From the NCBI GenBank assembly GCA_020284085.1, contig JACEVL010000960.1, forward strand, positions 124,001 to 188,000: 64,000 nucleotides of DNA. The letters are read 5' to 3'. A program made the position numbers and the translations under genes. Source of the stretch: Aporrectodea caliginosa (lineage: Eukaryota > Annelida > Clitellata > Crassiclitellata > Lumbricidae). The notes beneath the pieces were generated by a model that was given only the letters and a program-made list of their open reading frames with translations, was not told the origin of the DNA and did no database searches. How positions within the stretch are numbered: the stretch's first letter is position 1; each line of letters opens with the position of its first letter. This document shows, piece after piece, positions 24,034 through 35,955 of the stretch.

Positions 24034-24667
24034 CTGCATCCAAGCAGAGACCATTTGGCAAAACACAGTCTATTGATTGCAGTGGCTTAACTAAATTCCT
24101 TGCCAGAATAGTCACTGGAATCGTCCCACTGGGGAGAATATATCAAGTTTCATTTCAATGGGTTTGTTTGCGGATGCAATTTCGTTTCGTAGATGGCCAC
24201 AAGTAGACACGATGCGAAAAATTATGATAAGTTCGGATATGTATCAAACAAAAAAGGACAGCTAATCAATACATACATTTATGATGGCTGGAAGGGTGTA
24301 CGTTAGCCCCAAACACACTTCCCACAAGGGATAGCTAAATGTGGCAAAGAAAGCATTGTTATTTGGCAATTTCGTAACCTTTCACCTTGGCCATAAGCAA
24401 CATCTTTCTGATGCAGAAAGGCTAGATTGTTCTAAAATGAGATTGCAAATTTCTCAAGAGATTACTGCATCATTGCTGTTATGAATTTATTACTCTGAGG
24501 TTGCTCTGTGGTGAGAGTTTACGTGCAGTGCAAAGTTGAAAGAAAGTACAGAAAAATAAGCAAATGAAGAAGTAGGTCAACCTGGTTTCGATGTGTGAAG
24601 CACAAGATTTCTTAGAAAACAGAAATAAATTATAGGAAATAATAACATCACTTTTTTAGCCTTCATC

Positions 24668-24730
24668 ATGAGTAGGCCTAGTTTTCTTGAAGGGGTGTTA
24701 TATAAATGTTTGATATGAATTATTATTATG
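24668..24730 (+). repeat. LINE/SINE tail fragment (family T1)
   Basis: GAGTAGGCCTAG then TTCTTGAAGGGGTGTTATATAAATG followed by an ATT run: only the extreme 3' end of a T1-type retrotransposon. A similar stub with TTGAAAGAGCACTATATAAA and a GAAT repeat is at 25150-25215. Confidence 0.55.
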
Positions 24731-25307
24731 CTGCCTAGAACATGTACCAATCCATAAAAAGTAAAAAATAAGATTTAATTACACTACATTATTAGAGATG
24801 AATATAGGTGTCTACAACTGTACAGTATTGTATGCAGGTTTACACCATAGATGTACAGGTATGCTGTCTGGAAGCCATACCAAGAACAACCTTATATTGA
24901 GGCTGTCTTCAAACAAAGTCTATGTTCTATAGGTGAATTGATATCTGGGATGCACGTATTATATCAGAATTTGTGCCATAATGAAGCATGCTATTACTAA
25001 TCTTTGTATGTATGTATCATGTATGTACGCGTGCGTGTACAATTGTACATGCACAATTTGGTGTATTTTAAATTGCCACCATTGAGACAATGCAGAAATT
25101 CAGGGTCAATCCACAATCCGCCAGACTGCTTGGTCACCATCAAGCATAATATCAACATATGTGTAGTTCTCTTGAAAGAGCACTATATAAATGTTCTAAA
25201 TGAATGAATGAATTATTTTAATTCTTGTTTGTTGTGCAAATAAATTTAAAGAGGAAACTAAATATCTCATGAGTCATCAGTTCTTTCATGTGGAACATAA
25301 TTATGAA

Positions 25308-25375
25308 CACTTTAACGACGAGAGTGTACTAAAAGCGACTCGGAAACAAATGCAGCTCGTCGTTAAAGCGTTAAC
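25308..25375. repeat. Short palindromic repeat H1, copy 4
   Basis: Best-preserved arms: CACTTTAACGACGAG and CTCGTCGTTAAAGCG, enclosing GTGTACTAAAAGCGACTCGG. It could form a stem of 13 or more base pairs. Confidence 0.75.
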
Positions 25376-25406
25376 AACATTAGATTTTGACTTGAGTTTA
25401 AGGAAA

Positions 25407-25550
25407 ATTTGGTAAATCTATAAAACTGTCAACATCCCCGTTCTTTTTTGACAATAAAAATACTGGTCCAAAGTTGTGGTAGCATAAGCCATAAAAAGCA
25501 GCAGATTACCATCACATTGCCTTCTTTAAGGCCAGTTCAATCTAATCTAG
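25407..25550 (+). repeat. Dispersed repeat, copy 1 of 2
   Basis: It shares about 140 bp with 31255-31395, for example TAAAATACTGG...CA.AGTT.TGGTAGCA and AGCAGCAGATTACCAT. The function and family are unknown. It has no terminal repeats or coding capacity. Confidence 0.6.
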
Positions 25551-25559
25551 TCTTATCAA

Positions 25560-26505
25560 TCATGGGCGTATTTAGGGGGTTTTTTAACCCCCCCGAAATA
25601 AATAATTGCAAAAATTTTTTTTAGTCATATTTTTATGTTTTTCATGCTTCGAAATCATTTCTTATGAATATTGACATTTTGTTTTGTGATTTCTATGTAA
25701 AATGCAACACAATGTATAAATTCAATACTGTTATAAAAGAACTCAAAAGAATGTAGGGGTCGTCCATTAATTATGCAAATTTTAGGCCATTTTTTCCCCC
25801 CTTGTCAACAACTGTCAAACATTGACGGACCCCCTAAAAATTATGTCAACAATCCCAGACCCCCTCCTACAAAAAAGAAACACAATGGCTCAATACATGT
25901 AGAATCATTTTTTCAAATTGCTTTACACTAAGAAATGCAATCTCAAATTTAAAAAGATATGAGTTTAGTTTATTACCAGCTTTTTAGTAGTATGAAACAT
26001 TAAGCACTTTATACATTTTTAGCATTACTTAATGTTTTCGCTACCATGTTGATTCATTGGAAAAAAATTTGTTACCACTTTTACCGAACCTCCCCCCTTG
26101 TCAACAACTGTCAAACTTTTCCAAACCCCCTCCCCCTATTTTGTTGACATAATTAATGGACGACCCCTAGGAAACTACAAAGCACGTATATATTGTTTAT
26201 AAAATTGAACTATTTTCTAGTTTTTATAGTAATTTCAATAAATGTCTGATTTGCAAGTATTGTCTGCAGTCAAACTAAAACACGACTCAAACTACATCGT
26301 AGCTACGAGTAACAGCTGGTTCCTATCAGGACTGAAATAATAGAGCAATTTTGTTCAGATGACAGCTTAAATTGCTACCATTACAGTGTGGAAATTCAAA
26401 AAAATTTCAGTGGGAGGGGCACATCCCCTCCCCACCCCTCCCCTGCTCGGTGCTGCGCGCCTCGGCAGTCCCCCCTTGAAAACCCCCGAAATTGTTTCCT
26501 GGCTT
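25560..26505. mobile_element. MITE-like element interrupted by a second element
   Basis: The left part begins ATGGGCGTATTTAGGGGGTT. The right part ends with CCCCCTTGAAAACCCCCGAA and TTTCCTGGCTTG, preceded by a C-rich, CpG-bearing block (GGTGCTGCGCGCCTCGGC). The same two ends, close together, occur at 34978-35125. The element at 25754-26169 is inserted within it. The family is not certain. Confidence 0.5.
25754..26169. mobile_element. Inverted-repeat transposon, 412 bp, TA duplication
   Basis: Termini GGGGTCGTCCATTAATTATG (25756) and their inverse at 26148-26167 are flanked by TA. Each arm also holds CCCCCTTGTCAACAACTGTC in the same orientation. TA flanks fit mariner-like or ISL2EU-like superfamilies, which I cannot tell apart without a transposase. 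Confidence 0.75.
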
Positions 26506-27095
26506 GTACAATGCAAAGTATTACTATCTTTCAACCTCATGTCCAAATTGGCAACAACGTCATCAGTCTTACGTTTTGTACTGGATTTTCCCCCAAAACC
26601 GCATCACAAGCTCGTTATGACAGGAAGACATAAATTTATTATTATACTGGCACCCAGAATCAGCAGAAGATTGCTGCTCATCGGGTCCCACAAGTTGAAC
26701 GGTTCAACTTTTACATTGCATCCGGTTTCTTGTTGTTCTCAGCCAGGTCATGTCCGATCTATTTGCATGCCAATAAATCTGCTTAAGATTGTACAGTCAG
26801 TAATAAAGATACCAATCTATTACGGTAGCTCTATGCCTCGAATAGTTAATGAGATATCAGATTAACTCACCGAGGCCAATATGTCTTGTTTCAAGGCATG
26901 CCATTAACTACACGAATATATTTTTAAGTTCACAACATGCAGCTCTGTTGTACAGTATACCGGATTATTTTAAAAGGTCATCTGTTGAAGGAACAAAGTG
27001 AATATAAAAGCTATCTTCCAGTCGAGGTGTAATGTAATGTTATAACTTATATAGCGCCCTTTACACACCTCCTAAAAGCGTTGTTTGCATTGCTA

Positions 27096-27476
27096 CCTAC
27101 CTGCAGGGGTGCAAAAACCAAACTTTTTCAAAATGAAAAGTTGGTTTTTGGTTTTATTTGGTTTTTTGTTTTTTGTTTTGAGATTTTCCTATTTCGGATC
27201 ATAAAACTCATAAAAATGGCATAATACCGTTCAAATTAATCAGATGCATATAAATGAAATTAACTAGAACAGTAGAACCGTAGAATGTCATAAAACGAAG
27301 TTAACAATGATCATACAACAATTGCCAAGAGACTTGAAGCGACGACATTTTTGGCATTTATAATTTTGAAATTTGTAAAAACCAAAAAACCAAAATTTGC
27401 AGATTTTTTGTTTTTTGGTTTTTAAAAAAAAAAAAACAAAACCAAAAACCAAGCCCTTAACAGCCCTGCCTACCAC
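27096..27476. mobile_element. hAT-like MITE, 365 bp, GGTTTTT-rich
   Basis: The left end CAGGGGTGCAAAAACC and right end, reversed, CAGGGCTGTTAAGGGC bound 27104-27468. The flanking 8-mers CCTACCTG and CCTACCAC match at six of eight bases. The interior is made of inverted GGTTTTTTGGTTTTT / AAAACCAAAAACC tracts. It is also close to the T1 tail stub at 27034-27085. Confidence 0.65.
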
Positions 27477-27477
27477 A

Positions 27478-27645
27478 CAGGGCTTTTTAAGGAATTTTTA
27501 GAACTGCATAACCTCTTTAAAAAAGTTGACGACCGGGGGGGGTAAGTCACGAAAAAAGTTGACGACACAAAATTGCTTTTACAGTTGCACAAATTGATTT
27601 CCAACTGCACATTTTGTGTAGAACTGCACGCTAAAAAAAGCCCTG
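27478..27645. mobile_element. Second CAGGGC-ended element, 168 bp
   Basis: Starts CAGGGCTTTTTAAGG and ends CTAAAAAAAGCCCTG, inverted with respect to each other. Inside, AACTGCA motifs recur. The flanks do not show a matching 8-mer. It sits 9 bp from the preceding element. Confidence 0.5.
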
Positions 27646-28542
27646 CCTGGGCGACTTAATTTAGGTGAGATATGTAACCATATTTCTTAAAAGTTTAGCT
27701 CAGACTTTTATAGCTTCAAAACAAGTGAACCAGTACCCTATCTGCTGATTGTATTAAACTTATCTCATACAGTTTTAGCGATTGCTATTTGAATAAAATG
27801 TAAAAATTTAAAAAGATGTTTCTCACCTGTTTATGTTAGAATACCTTTTAGCCGTCAACGTTGCTTGGCCGGTTAAAAACGATGATGACTATCATTTTAA
27901 TCTCAAGACAACATGCAATCAAGCCCATAACAGATGAATTTTACAATTACATCCGTTTCTATACATTTAAAACAACAGGACGTGCTTGCAATGAGTGTCA
28001 AAAATATGATGTAGACTATTATAAGCTTCTTCTGTGGCAGGAAATGAGGACCTAATCTTTATTGTTCCGTGGACAACATAAAAAATTCATTCTTTCTGTA
28101 ATTTAAAATAAATTTCTTGGATTAATTGTGATAGTAAATTAAGTGCTGTTGGAACAGAATTAATTAAGCGCATCAGTTTCCCAAGCTTTAATTGAACTAT
28201 ATACGATAATTTACAAATTAAAAGCAGATCATAGCTAGGTGGACTAAAAGTTTGAAAGTCTGACTTGTTCGTTGACTATAAATATAAAATCTTGCTGTAG
28301 AGCAGGGCTACAAAAAAAGGTCAACAATGGGATTTTTTACCATTGATGTTGTGCAGAAATACGACATTTGCAGCATCTGATCAATCAATCAATCAATCAA
28401 TATTAGTTTATAATCAAGACAGAATTACATAGACGCATTTCTGCTTACAAGCATATAGATTCGGTGACAGGTTCAATATCAATGATTATTGTCTGTATAT
28501 AGTGACCATGGCTAAAGGAGCAAGCACTGTCCGGCATGTCGT

Positions 28543-28600
28543 TTATGTAATGTAATGTAATGCAACTAGACATTTATAGCGCCTTTCCAGGTGCCACCGC
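28543..28600 (-). repeat. T1 tail stub
   Basis: A TGTAA repeat followed by ACATTTATAGCGCCTTTCCA, the reverse of a retrotransposon 3' tail. An ATCA repeat lies at 28378-28402. Confidence 0.5.
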
Positions 28601-28816
28601 CAGTCTAAACTAAGCTAGAACAAATAGTTCATCAACAGGTAAATTAAATTATGCTCTCCTAGCTGGAAAAGTCGTCATTCATCGGCAAGCTCTCACACAC
28701 ACCAATCCAACAGATAGGCCCCCACTCTTCCCACTGACTGTAGACAACATATTCATGGCTCTCCCGATCAACTGCATTGCACATCATACTGTAAATTCAT
28801 ATGCGTTGCAGACAAA

Positions 28817-28888
28817 ACTTCTCTTGAGGTTTGTTAATGTATATTTTTATATATTTATGTATTTGCATAAACAAACCTCAAGAGATGT
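28817..28888. repeat. Hairpin with ~20-bp arms
   Basis: ACTTCTCTTGAGGTTTGTT and AACAAACCTCAAGAGATGT are near-perfect inverted arms around an AT-rich 25-30-bp spacer. A long AT-rich, ATAT-containing tract follows to about 29150. Confidence 0.7.
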
Positions 28889-29159
28889 TTACCATTATAT
28901 ATATAATGTATATAACATATTATACATTCTGTAAATTATATATATATATATATACATACTGACCACATTTTGCACAATGTATACATATGTATACATTTTT
29001 TGTCTTGCTACTGTGCTACCATATTTGGTGAATAAAAGATCAATATATGTATTTTACTATAGATACTGGGTCAATATATATAATTATACAACATAGTCAG
29101 CATAGTATAATATATTTATATAACGTACTGTACTGAGTCAGTAATGAAATATTTAAATA

Positions 29160-30009
29160 TGTACATAGTTAATAAATGTGCTCTGAGATTAATAGAGCAA
29201 TAGAAAACAACTTCATCACTTATGGTACTTTAAAAGAATAGATAGGTAAATTTGAGGTATTAGTTAGGAAGTGCAAACAGTCCTCTATGCCACTCATATT
29301 ACATTTTGTAAGAGCTACCATAATACATGTCTAACAGTCTTCAAACTCACATGCTGTTAGCAAAATAATGCCAAAAAATGTATAAGAAAGATTTAACATT
29401 TCTGAAAGTGCAATCAATAACCTCATCCAAGACCAGTGACAAGGAGCCGCAGGTCGTAGGCATACGGTTTCTGCTTTGTTGGCCGTTTGACAATAATGCA
29501 GTTTAATTGGTGTGTGTATTTGTTTTAATACACCCACATGAAGCCATTCTTCATTTTTCTGTGCTGCCCTTAAGGCAGGTCCAGGAATGCAGCACTGTTT
29601 TTCTGCTCTTTTCTGTGCTTTGTTCAATGTTTCTCTGTAGCCAAAGCTGTCCATTGTGTTTCCTCTGTCGATCATTCTGTCTGGACTGGGTGATGAAGCA
29701 GATTACCTTTTTGTTTGCGCTTTCTTCAATTCATTTCGAATTCAGAACCAGTGCTATTCACAACAATTAGTTATGAAATACGCTGAAGGAATATGTTGCT
29801 ATGTTAGCTACCTCGTTTGTCGCCCTAACTAACATTGCCACTAGCCTAATATGTTGCAGAGATAATATTTGCTATTCAGACTGCAAATGTCAGAGCTTAG
29901 ACAATTTTTCCTAGCTGTTACCTGTAACAAGTTGCGACCTGTCAGCCGAAATTCATTGATTGATTGATTGAATACTACCATATACTGCATAATTTTCAGA
30001 CTGCAAAAA
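29160..30009. other. Unassigned non-coding sequence
   Basis: A minus-strand frame of 114 codons (29331-29675) overlaps a plus-strand one. No motif supports either. A GATT repeat lies near 29955-29973. Confidence 0.35.
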
Positions 30010-30123
30010 CTCTGCCACTGTTAATACTCTGACAGTGCAAGTCCCAAGCATGGATGAAGGAGGAGGGCGACGCTAATATTCTTTGTTATCACACAGTATC
30101 GTTAAACTGAAACTACTACTGCT
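30010..30123 (+). repeat. T2 LINE-like 3' end
   Basis: AGTCCCAAGCATGGATGAAG, GAGGGCGACGCTAATATTC and an ACTACTACT tail, as in the copy at 6868. Confidence 0.65.
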
Positions 30124-31254
30124 GTGCAGCTATGTCACATCATGACATGTTACGATGTGATAGATCCTTTGCATTATATAACTATAAGAACCATAGAAAG
30201 TAAAAAAATGTAAAGGGAGCACAATGTTTTACATTCAACAAGAATTCGCAGAGGGTGATCTATGGCTGGCTCACATACACCAGTTGAAGATGAGCCGCTA
30301 CCAATTTCGTAGAGAGATTGGAGCTCAGTATAAGTGTGCAACTATAAACCACATTTCAACCATTATCTGTTCTGTAATAACGAAACGAAAGCTTCGACCG
30401 TATTTAGTGAAACTAGACTACCAGCCTTGAAGTTCTCAAAGCTCCTATACTCATGAAAACGGCTCAGGACAATCCACGACAAGGAAATGCAAAATATAAA
30501 AAATAGAAGCAACCTTTTTTGTAACTTAAAATCACAATAACGTCTACAAATAAATCTTGAATTACCATACACAAGCACATTCAGCTTCCAAATTTCCAGA
30601 AATGCAATAACATGCTGAAACTGATGCAGGAAATTACAGTGTAGCCTACAGGGTGTGCTTTAAATTATATGAAACCCCTTTTTATGATGTAGCTTTGACC
30701 CCAAAGGAATTCAAAATGCCTTGTGTGGTAAGCCCAGTTACACAAACCGAAATCATTCCTCAAATTACTGCTCTCAACCAGCAAAGTTTTTTGTTCTCAG
30801 GCATCTGATATCATCATCATCATTGTCAGTTGCTGAGGCCAGCCAGTTGGTGGTGATGGGTATGAATAAATGATTTCCATTGTCCTCGGTCATTTGTCAA
30901 GTCCATTGCTCCCTTAGTGTTAGTCCAAGTGTTGTTATGTCCTCATTTATATTATCTAACAATTTGATATACTGCTATGTTACTTTTACAACCACAGACA
31001 GCTGACACTTAAAATACTGTAAACTTCATGATGGTATTATAAAGTAGTTTTTTTAATCAATGAATCCGTTGATTGCTTCTGATTAGGTAGCACTGTAGGA
31101 GGCACTTTAGAAATTCATAAATACAATCCATGAGCTGAGCACTGTATTTATCCAACAAAAGAAAAGAAAATTTTGATGCTGATTGCTCTTGCATATGATA
31201 CTAGATTAAATCCACATAATTCAGAAAAATCACTGCAGACAGTTTTTTAATTTG

Positions 31255-31395
31255 GTAATCTGTAAAATTTTTGACACCTCCAGCTCTTTTTTGGCAACTA
31301 AAATACTGGCCCATAGTTATGGTAGCAAGAACCATAAAGAGCAGCAGATTACCATAACAACTCTGGCTATATCAGTTATGAAGGCTAGTTAAACT
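31255..31395 (+). repeat. Dispersed repeat, copy 2 of 2
   Basis: Partner of 25407-25550, with shared blocks such as AGAGCAGCAGATTACCATAA. Roughly two thirds of positions match by eye. Confidence 0.6.
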
Positions 31396-31530
31396 AAGCT
31401 ATTGAAAAAGGCTTACAACATAGATAATAAATTAGTGAATAGTGCTTAAACCAAGCACAGAAATAAAGATATTAACTGTTACAATAGGCCTTCTAAAAAA
31501 TGACATATTTAGAGTATGTGACTTAGAATG

Positions 31531-31622
31531 GCATTAATCTAATTACCACTGCACAAAGAAAAGCTAATAGCATAAAGAGTGACATTAATCTAATTACCAC
31601 TGAGCAAAGAAAAGCTATAAAA
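31531..31622. repeat. 51-bp tandem duplication
   Basis: CATTAATCTAATTACCACTG followed by CACAAAGAAAAGCTA is repeated 51 bp further on. The surrounding intergenic sequence has no other feature. Confidence 0.75.
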
Positions 31623-32399
31623 AATGTAATAACTAGAAAATAGAAATCTGAGCAAAAGGGCCTCACTAACAATGCAAAAATGTGTAATTATTAATAATTA
31701 ATATAATTTATGTAAGGAGTTGCAAAATGACTTTATAACATTAAAACAAAAATTGAAGTAACAAGTTATTACTAATGCAAAGAAAACAGAAATGAGCAAA
31801 GTATCGAAACTTTTAAAGATTTCAGGTATTGCAACCTAGTGATGAGGACTGAGCTTTAATCAGTGTCAAAACAAAGGCAGAGGCAACAGAAACACAGACT
31901 GCATAAAAACTGGACTCGAGGTGCAAATGGAAACATCAAACCTCTGAAGTTACACAAACTAATTGAATAATAAATTTTGACCATTAACTAAAAAAACTAA
32001 AGGATGCATTTCAGAGTGAACAGGTAGAAGCACTGGAGAAGGCACCTTCCAAAGGGAAGTGTAAGCCAGTACATTGTGTAGCTGACAGAGTTTAAAGATA
32101 GCACCAAGGCCACAGACATGGAGGAATGGAAGTATCTGACTTAAACGGAAATTGTCATCATAAAAAAATAACACAGTAAGGTCACCCACAAATGGCTCTT
32201 ACACGATCAGCAAGTGAATGCGGTCAGTGTTTAATAGTCCTTTATGTGGAATACTGTGACTGGCCTTAGGCTGATATAAAAAGTAGGGAATTGCACAGTA
32301 TATAGCTTAATTTGCCTGGTGCCATTAACTTTCACAGCCAACTAACTTCAAGTTTATAAAAATTCACCCAGAAGAAAGGTAAATAGTAAATGGCCACGA

Positions 32400-32665
32400 G
32401 GGGAGTTTAAGGGTAATGATAACACTCCAGCACAAAGAGCAGAAGATCAGCGTGGGCATGGGATCGATTCCTGCTACCCTCCCAAAGGTTGACTCAGCCT
32501 TTCATTTGCTATGCAACGTTGGTAAAATGAGCAGTAGCACAGATGGGTTCCTTGCATGGCTGCCATACAGTTAATTTCGACTCCTGTAATAACTTGTGAT
32601 CATCCATTCATACTATGACTTGTAATCACACTGCGGTGTGTCAGTATGAATTAAAAAACGAAGAA
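32400..32665 (+). repeat. S3 tRNA-derived SINE
   Basis: The head holds the B box GGGATCGATTCC, followed by TGCTACCCTCCCAAAGGTTG, GTAAAATGAGCAGTAG and a body matching 10362-10626. It ends in an AAAAAACGAAG and ATT-rich tail. Confidence 0.8.
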
Positions 32666-32924
32666 TTTTATTATTAGCAAAGTTGAAATAAGTCACCACA
32701 GGTTTCCATTTTTGCAGAAACAAATGAATGTAATGAATAAGAAAAATAAGAATAACAAAATAAAACATAAAATACACGAATAAAAAGAAATCTGAGCAAA
32801 ACCAATGATGTTGTGAAAATATGATTCATATTAGAATGGCACCAAACATTGGAGATAAAACTATGCTGCACCATGTTGCATATCTTGCTGCCATCAATTC
32901 ATGTTGTGTGCTGTTAAGTAAGCT

Positions 32925-33085
32925 GATTAGTTGAGTGCTCACCCTGCAGTGCAGGGAGTACGGGTTCAACCTCCTCTGAGACGTCTAACGCATAGAGAAC
33001 TTGAGCAAGTCCTTCACTTCACATGCAATTGCTCAGCACCACTGATTGATGCCTGGTCATTAGATATGGCACTCAGAAAATTCTT
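32925..33085 (+). repeat. S2 tRNA-derived SINE, plus strand
   Basis: The head TTAGTTGAGTGCTCACCC (A-box like) and ACGGGTTCAACCTCC (B-box like) are followed by GAGCAAGTCCTTCACTTCAC. The last segment matches the body of the minus-strand copy at 8406-8650. The 3' tail is not preserved. Confidence 0.6.
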
Positions 33086-34254
33086 AATAACAACAAGAAT
33101 TTAAAAAAACTTATCTTCCTAGCAGTAAAATGCAAAATGGACAGAGGCAGCAATCATTGTTGCTGGAAAAAATTGAGGATGCTGAGTAACAACAAACAAA
33201 ATGGAAAAGACAACCAGTCGCAACAATCAAGTTGTTAAGCAGAATATATAGATCTTCATTTAATTATAGAACACACTGACAAACCACAGCGAGTTACATG
33301 ATACAAAGGCAGTTGACAAGTGGAACAAAAGGCTAATATAACTCCCACAGTGAATGGCAATAAATAAAGCTACAAATTGGAAGTAATAGATATCAAAATG
33401 GCTAGGAAAACTGACATGCTTGATAAACATGGTAACTATAGCACAATGCAACTGGAAAGCAATCAGCTTGCAAAGTGAAATCAAATCTCACACACGAAAC
33501 ACCTTGTTTTAGCAACGGTGTCAGCATAGAGGAGGTTACATGCCATGGCCCACACTCTAGAAAGTGGAAGGGGCAAGGTGCTTTTGTCCTGCCCACTTTC
33601 CATAAAATAAAGCAGGAATATCAATGAATCAAAATTATGGCGACAAGTAAAAAATCAGCGACTTGCAGTGGTGGGTCATTGCATGCATGATTGCTTGTAT
33701 AGACAAAGAAATGTCTTTGAGAGTTTGACGACAGAAAGAGCAATCCTTGTGTGGCCTGCCTTCTGGAACTGGCCTTTCATTCTCATTCGTTTCCTGCAAA
33801 ATCAAGATCCTGAATATGCACAGTGACACAGCTAAATGTGAAGTTGCAAGAAGGGAGGCTGATGGACAAGGGCATAACTTTGCCCCTCCTTATTTCCTCC
33901 CCTCCCTTTTCCCTTCTCTGCCCTTCCTTCCTTCCCCTAAACATGAATTCTGTATGCCTTGTAGGCCACTTTATTTCAGCACAGGGCCAAAAGTGGTGGG
34001 TTGTGACTGGACATCACGGTCACAATACAAAGTCAAGCCTTTGCTGACGGATAGCATGCAAAAACTACTTTGTGACGTAATTGTTATATGCTAAATTCCA
34101 GGAAAATATTATGACTACTAAGTTAGAACAAGACTAATCTACAGATGGTCAAACTCGAAAACAGAGAATATATGAGCTTGTATATCCCGCTCTTTTATTA
34201 GCTCTCAACTGTTGGAATGATTTTAAAGCTGTAAATTTAAAATTGGCTGATTCA
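33086..34254. other. Mostly unassigned sequence
   Basis: No repeat match recognised. A minus-strand stretch at 33700-33793 follows a good acceptor (TTGATTTTGCAG) and reads ETNENERPVPEGRPHKDC with a C-x2-C. It may be a fragment of a host or transposase zinc-binding exon, but there is no donor. Confidence 0.3.
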
Positions 34255-34490
34255 TTCATTCACTCCAAAATTTATATGGCACCTCTTCAATGTGTCTACT
34301 CAGAAGCGCTCCCAACTCCAGCCCGGGCAAAAAGGTAAGTTTTCAAATGACCATAAAACGTATCAGTACATGATCTAGGGAACAGGCATGGCTCCCGAGG
34401 TAGGCCATTATTCGTGTTGAGGTGAGTCATCCCGAATAAAACGCTGGTGCATGTTAAATGTAAGTTAACAGAAGTCAAGGCTACCAACAG
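34255..34490 (-). pseudogene. LINE ORF2 3' end (family T1)
   Basis: The minus strand encodes DTFYGHLKTYLFARAG then VGSASE-stop, followed by the T1 3' untranslated tail (GGTGCCATATAAATTTTG plus a GAAT repeat). It aligns with SSLKTVLFDRG...GSASE at 49720. 5'-truncated. Confidence 0.75.
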
Positions 34491-34786
34491 TTACCGTACA
34501 CAAGGCTCACAAAATGTTAAATGGCATCTGGGAAAAGGCAGCAAGGAAACAGGTCGTGAAGTCTCATTGTATATTCAGTTGTCGTGAATTGCTTTCACAT
34601 CAAGGCATCACAGCTGACTTGCCAAGTATGCGCTTGTGCGACAGACTGAAAGCGGACTCTCAACTGACCAATAAAATATACGACAACCTTTGCCATGGCC
34701 GTGTCCTTCAGAATGCATTGCACATCAGCATTACCGAACACAAATTATTTATTTTCTGTTTATGAAATTCCTCATCGTTTCGTATT

Positions 34787-34975
34787 GTATTGTATCTGAG
34801 AATTCATAAAGTGCCTCTTACAGAGCAGGCTGTTCAGAGGCGCTTTCAGCCCCAGGGAATAAGAAGTCTTCAAACAGTGGAGCCATGAGGGTGGACCCCG
34901 AAATGTTGCTGTGGATTGGGGGGGAGTCATTCCATAAGGAAGGGCACACGATGGCAAAAGCACGATGTTGGCCTA
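34787..34975 (-). pseudogene. LINE ORF2 3' end (family T1)
   Basis: The minus strand reads SCALPYGMTPPQSTATFRGP and LKTSYSLGLKAP, then the T1 tail with AATACAATACGA. This is another 5'-truncated insertion in the same orientation as the one 300 bp to the left. Confidence 0.6.
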
Positions 34976-34977
34976 TG

Positions 34978-35125
34978 GCATATTTAGGGGGTAGTTTTAT
35001 GGGTTCAAATCCCTCTGAAATAAATGCATTACTGTTATTAAAAACTAAAAATAGAGAAAAATACGACCAATTTTAATGGAAACCCCAAAACTTAAAAAAA
35101 CCTCTGAAATATTTTCCTGGCTACG
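34978..35125. mobile_element. Short copy of the 25.6-26.5 kb MITE
   Basis: The left end GGCATATTTAGGGGGTAG and GGTTCAAATCCCTCTGAAAT, and the right end TTTTCCTGGCTACGCCCC, correspond to the outer ends of 25560-26505. No inserted element is present here. Confidence 0.5.
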
Positions 35126-35479
35126 CCCCTCGGCCATGGCTATCCTTGCCCAGAGACGAGAAGATCCAGTCTCATCATTATGACCTGACAAATTCCTCTG
35201 CTTGAAGTCAAAAGTTAAAGCAATGTCAAGTCCTTTCTCATGTAAGTATAAGCACTCAATGCCTCAAGGGCTAGAAATAATACAAGACGCTTTAAAGACG
35301 AGAAACTAGAAGGACCTAAAGCAAGCCTATCACCAAGCATTTTGAAGTAAATCTGAAATTAAGCCACTTAAAGGAGATTCATCAGTTACTAGGTTCTACA
35401 GTAGACACTAAGGCTACATAATTAATGAGCTACATAATTAATACACAAAGTCATTACATGACAATACACTATAATACAT

Positions 35480-35890
35480 AACAGAAGCATGCATGCATAT
35501 ATGTATGCATGCATGTATGTATAAATCTATGATATATATCAGAATGCATGTATGTATGAATGTACAAGTGTGTGTCTGTATGTATGTACGTATGCATATA
35601 TATAGAGCTGAATACTTTACAGTCTTTTCTAAGTACCAACTCATCATCATCACCATCATCATCATCATCACTGTCATCAACCACAACATCAACGAAGTTT
35701 AGCCATCCCAGAAAAATGTATCCATAATTTTTGAAATCATGATAGAACATATATACCTCAGGTGAACAAAACAATATTGACAATAATAATTATAATAATA
35801 ATAGTAATATTCTTCATGTTATTATCATTATTATTATTATCATTATAATTATTAAATAATAATAATAATAATGATAATGATAATAATTAT

Positions 35891-35953
<63 letters not shown>

Positions 35954-35955
35954 TA
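35480..35955. repeat. Microsatellite cluster
   Basis: Three blocks: ATGC/ATGT repeats (35485-35605), ATC repeats (35641-35690) and an AAT-type array (35764-35955) with some ATT interruptions. Confidence 0.9.

Noticed and set aside
26386..26865. 159-codon plus-strand frame
   Set aside because: It starts inside the C-rich end of a MITE and runs into unique sequence without any motif.
30363..30578. Minus-strand hydrophobic LLLFFIFCISLSWIVL, like a membrane anchor
   Set aside because: No ATG, no supporting splice sites and no adjacent domain.
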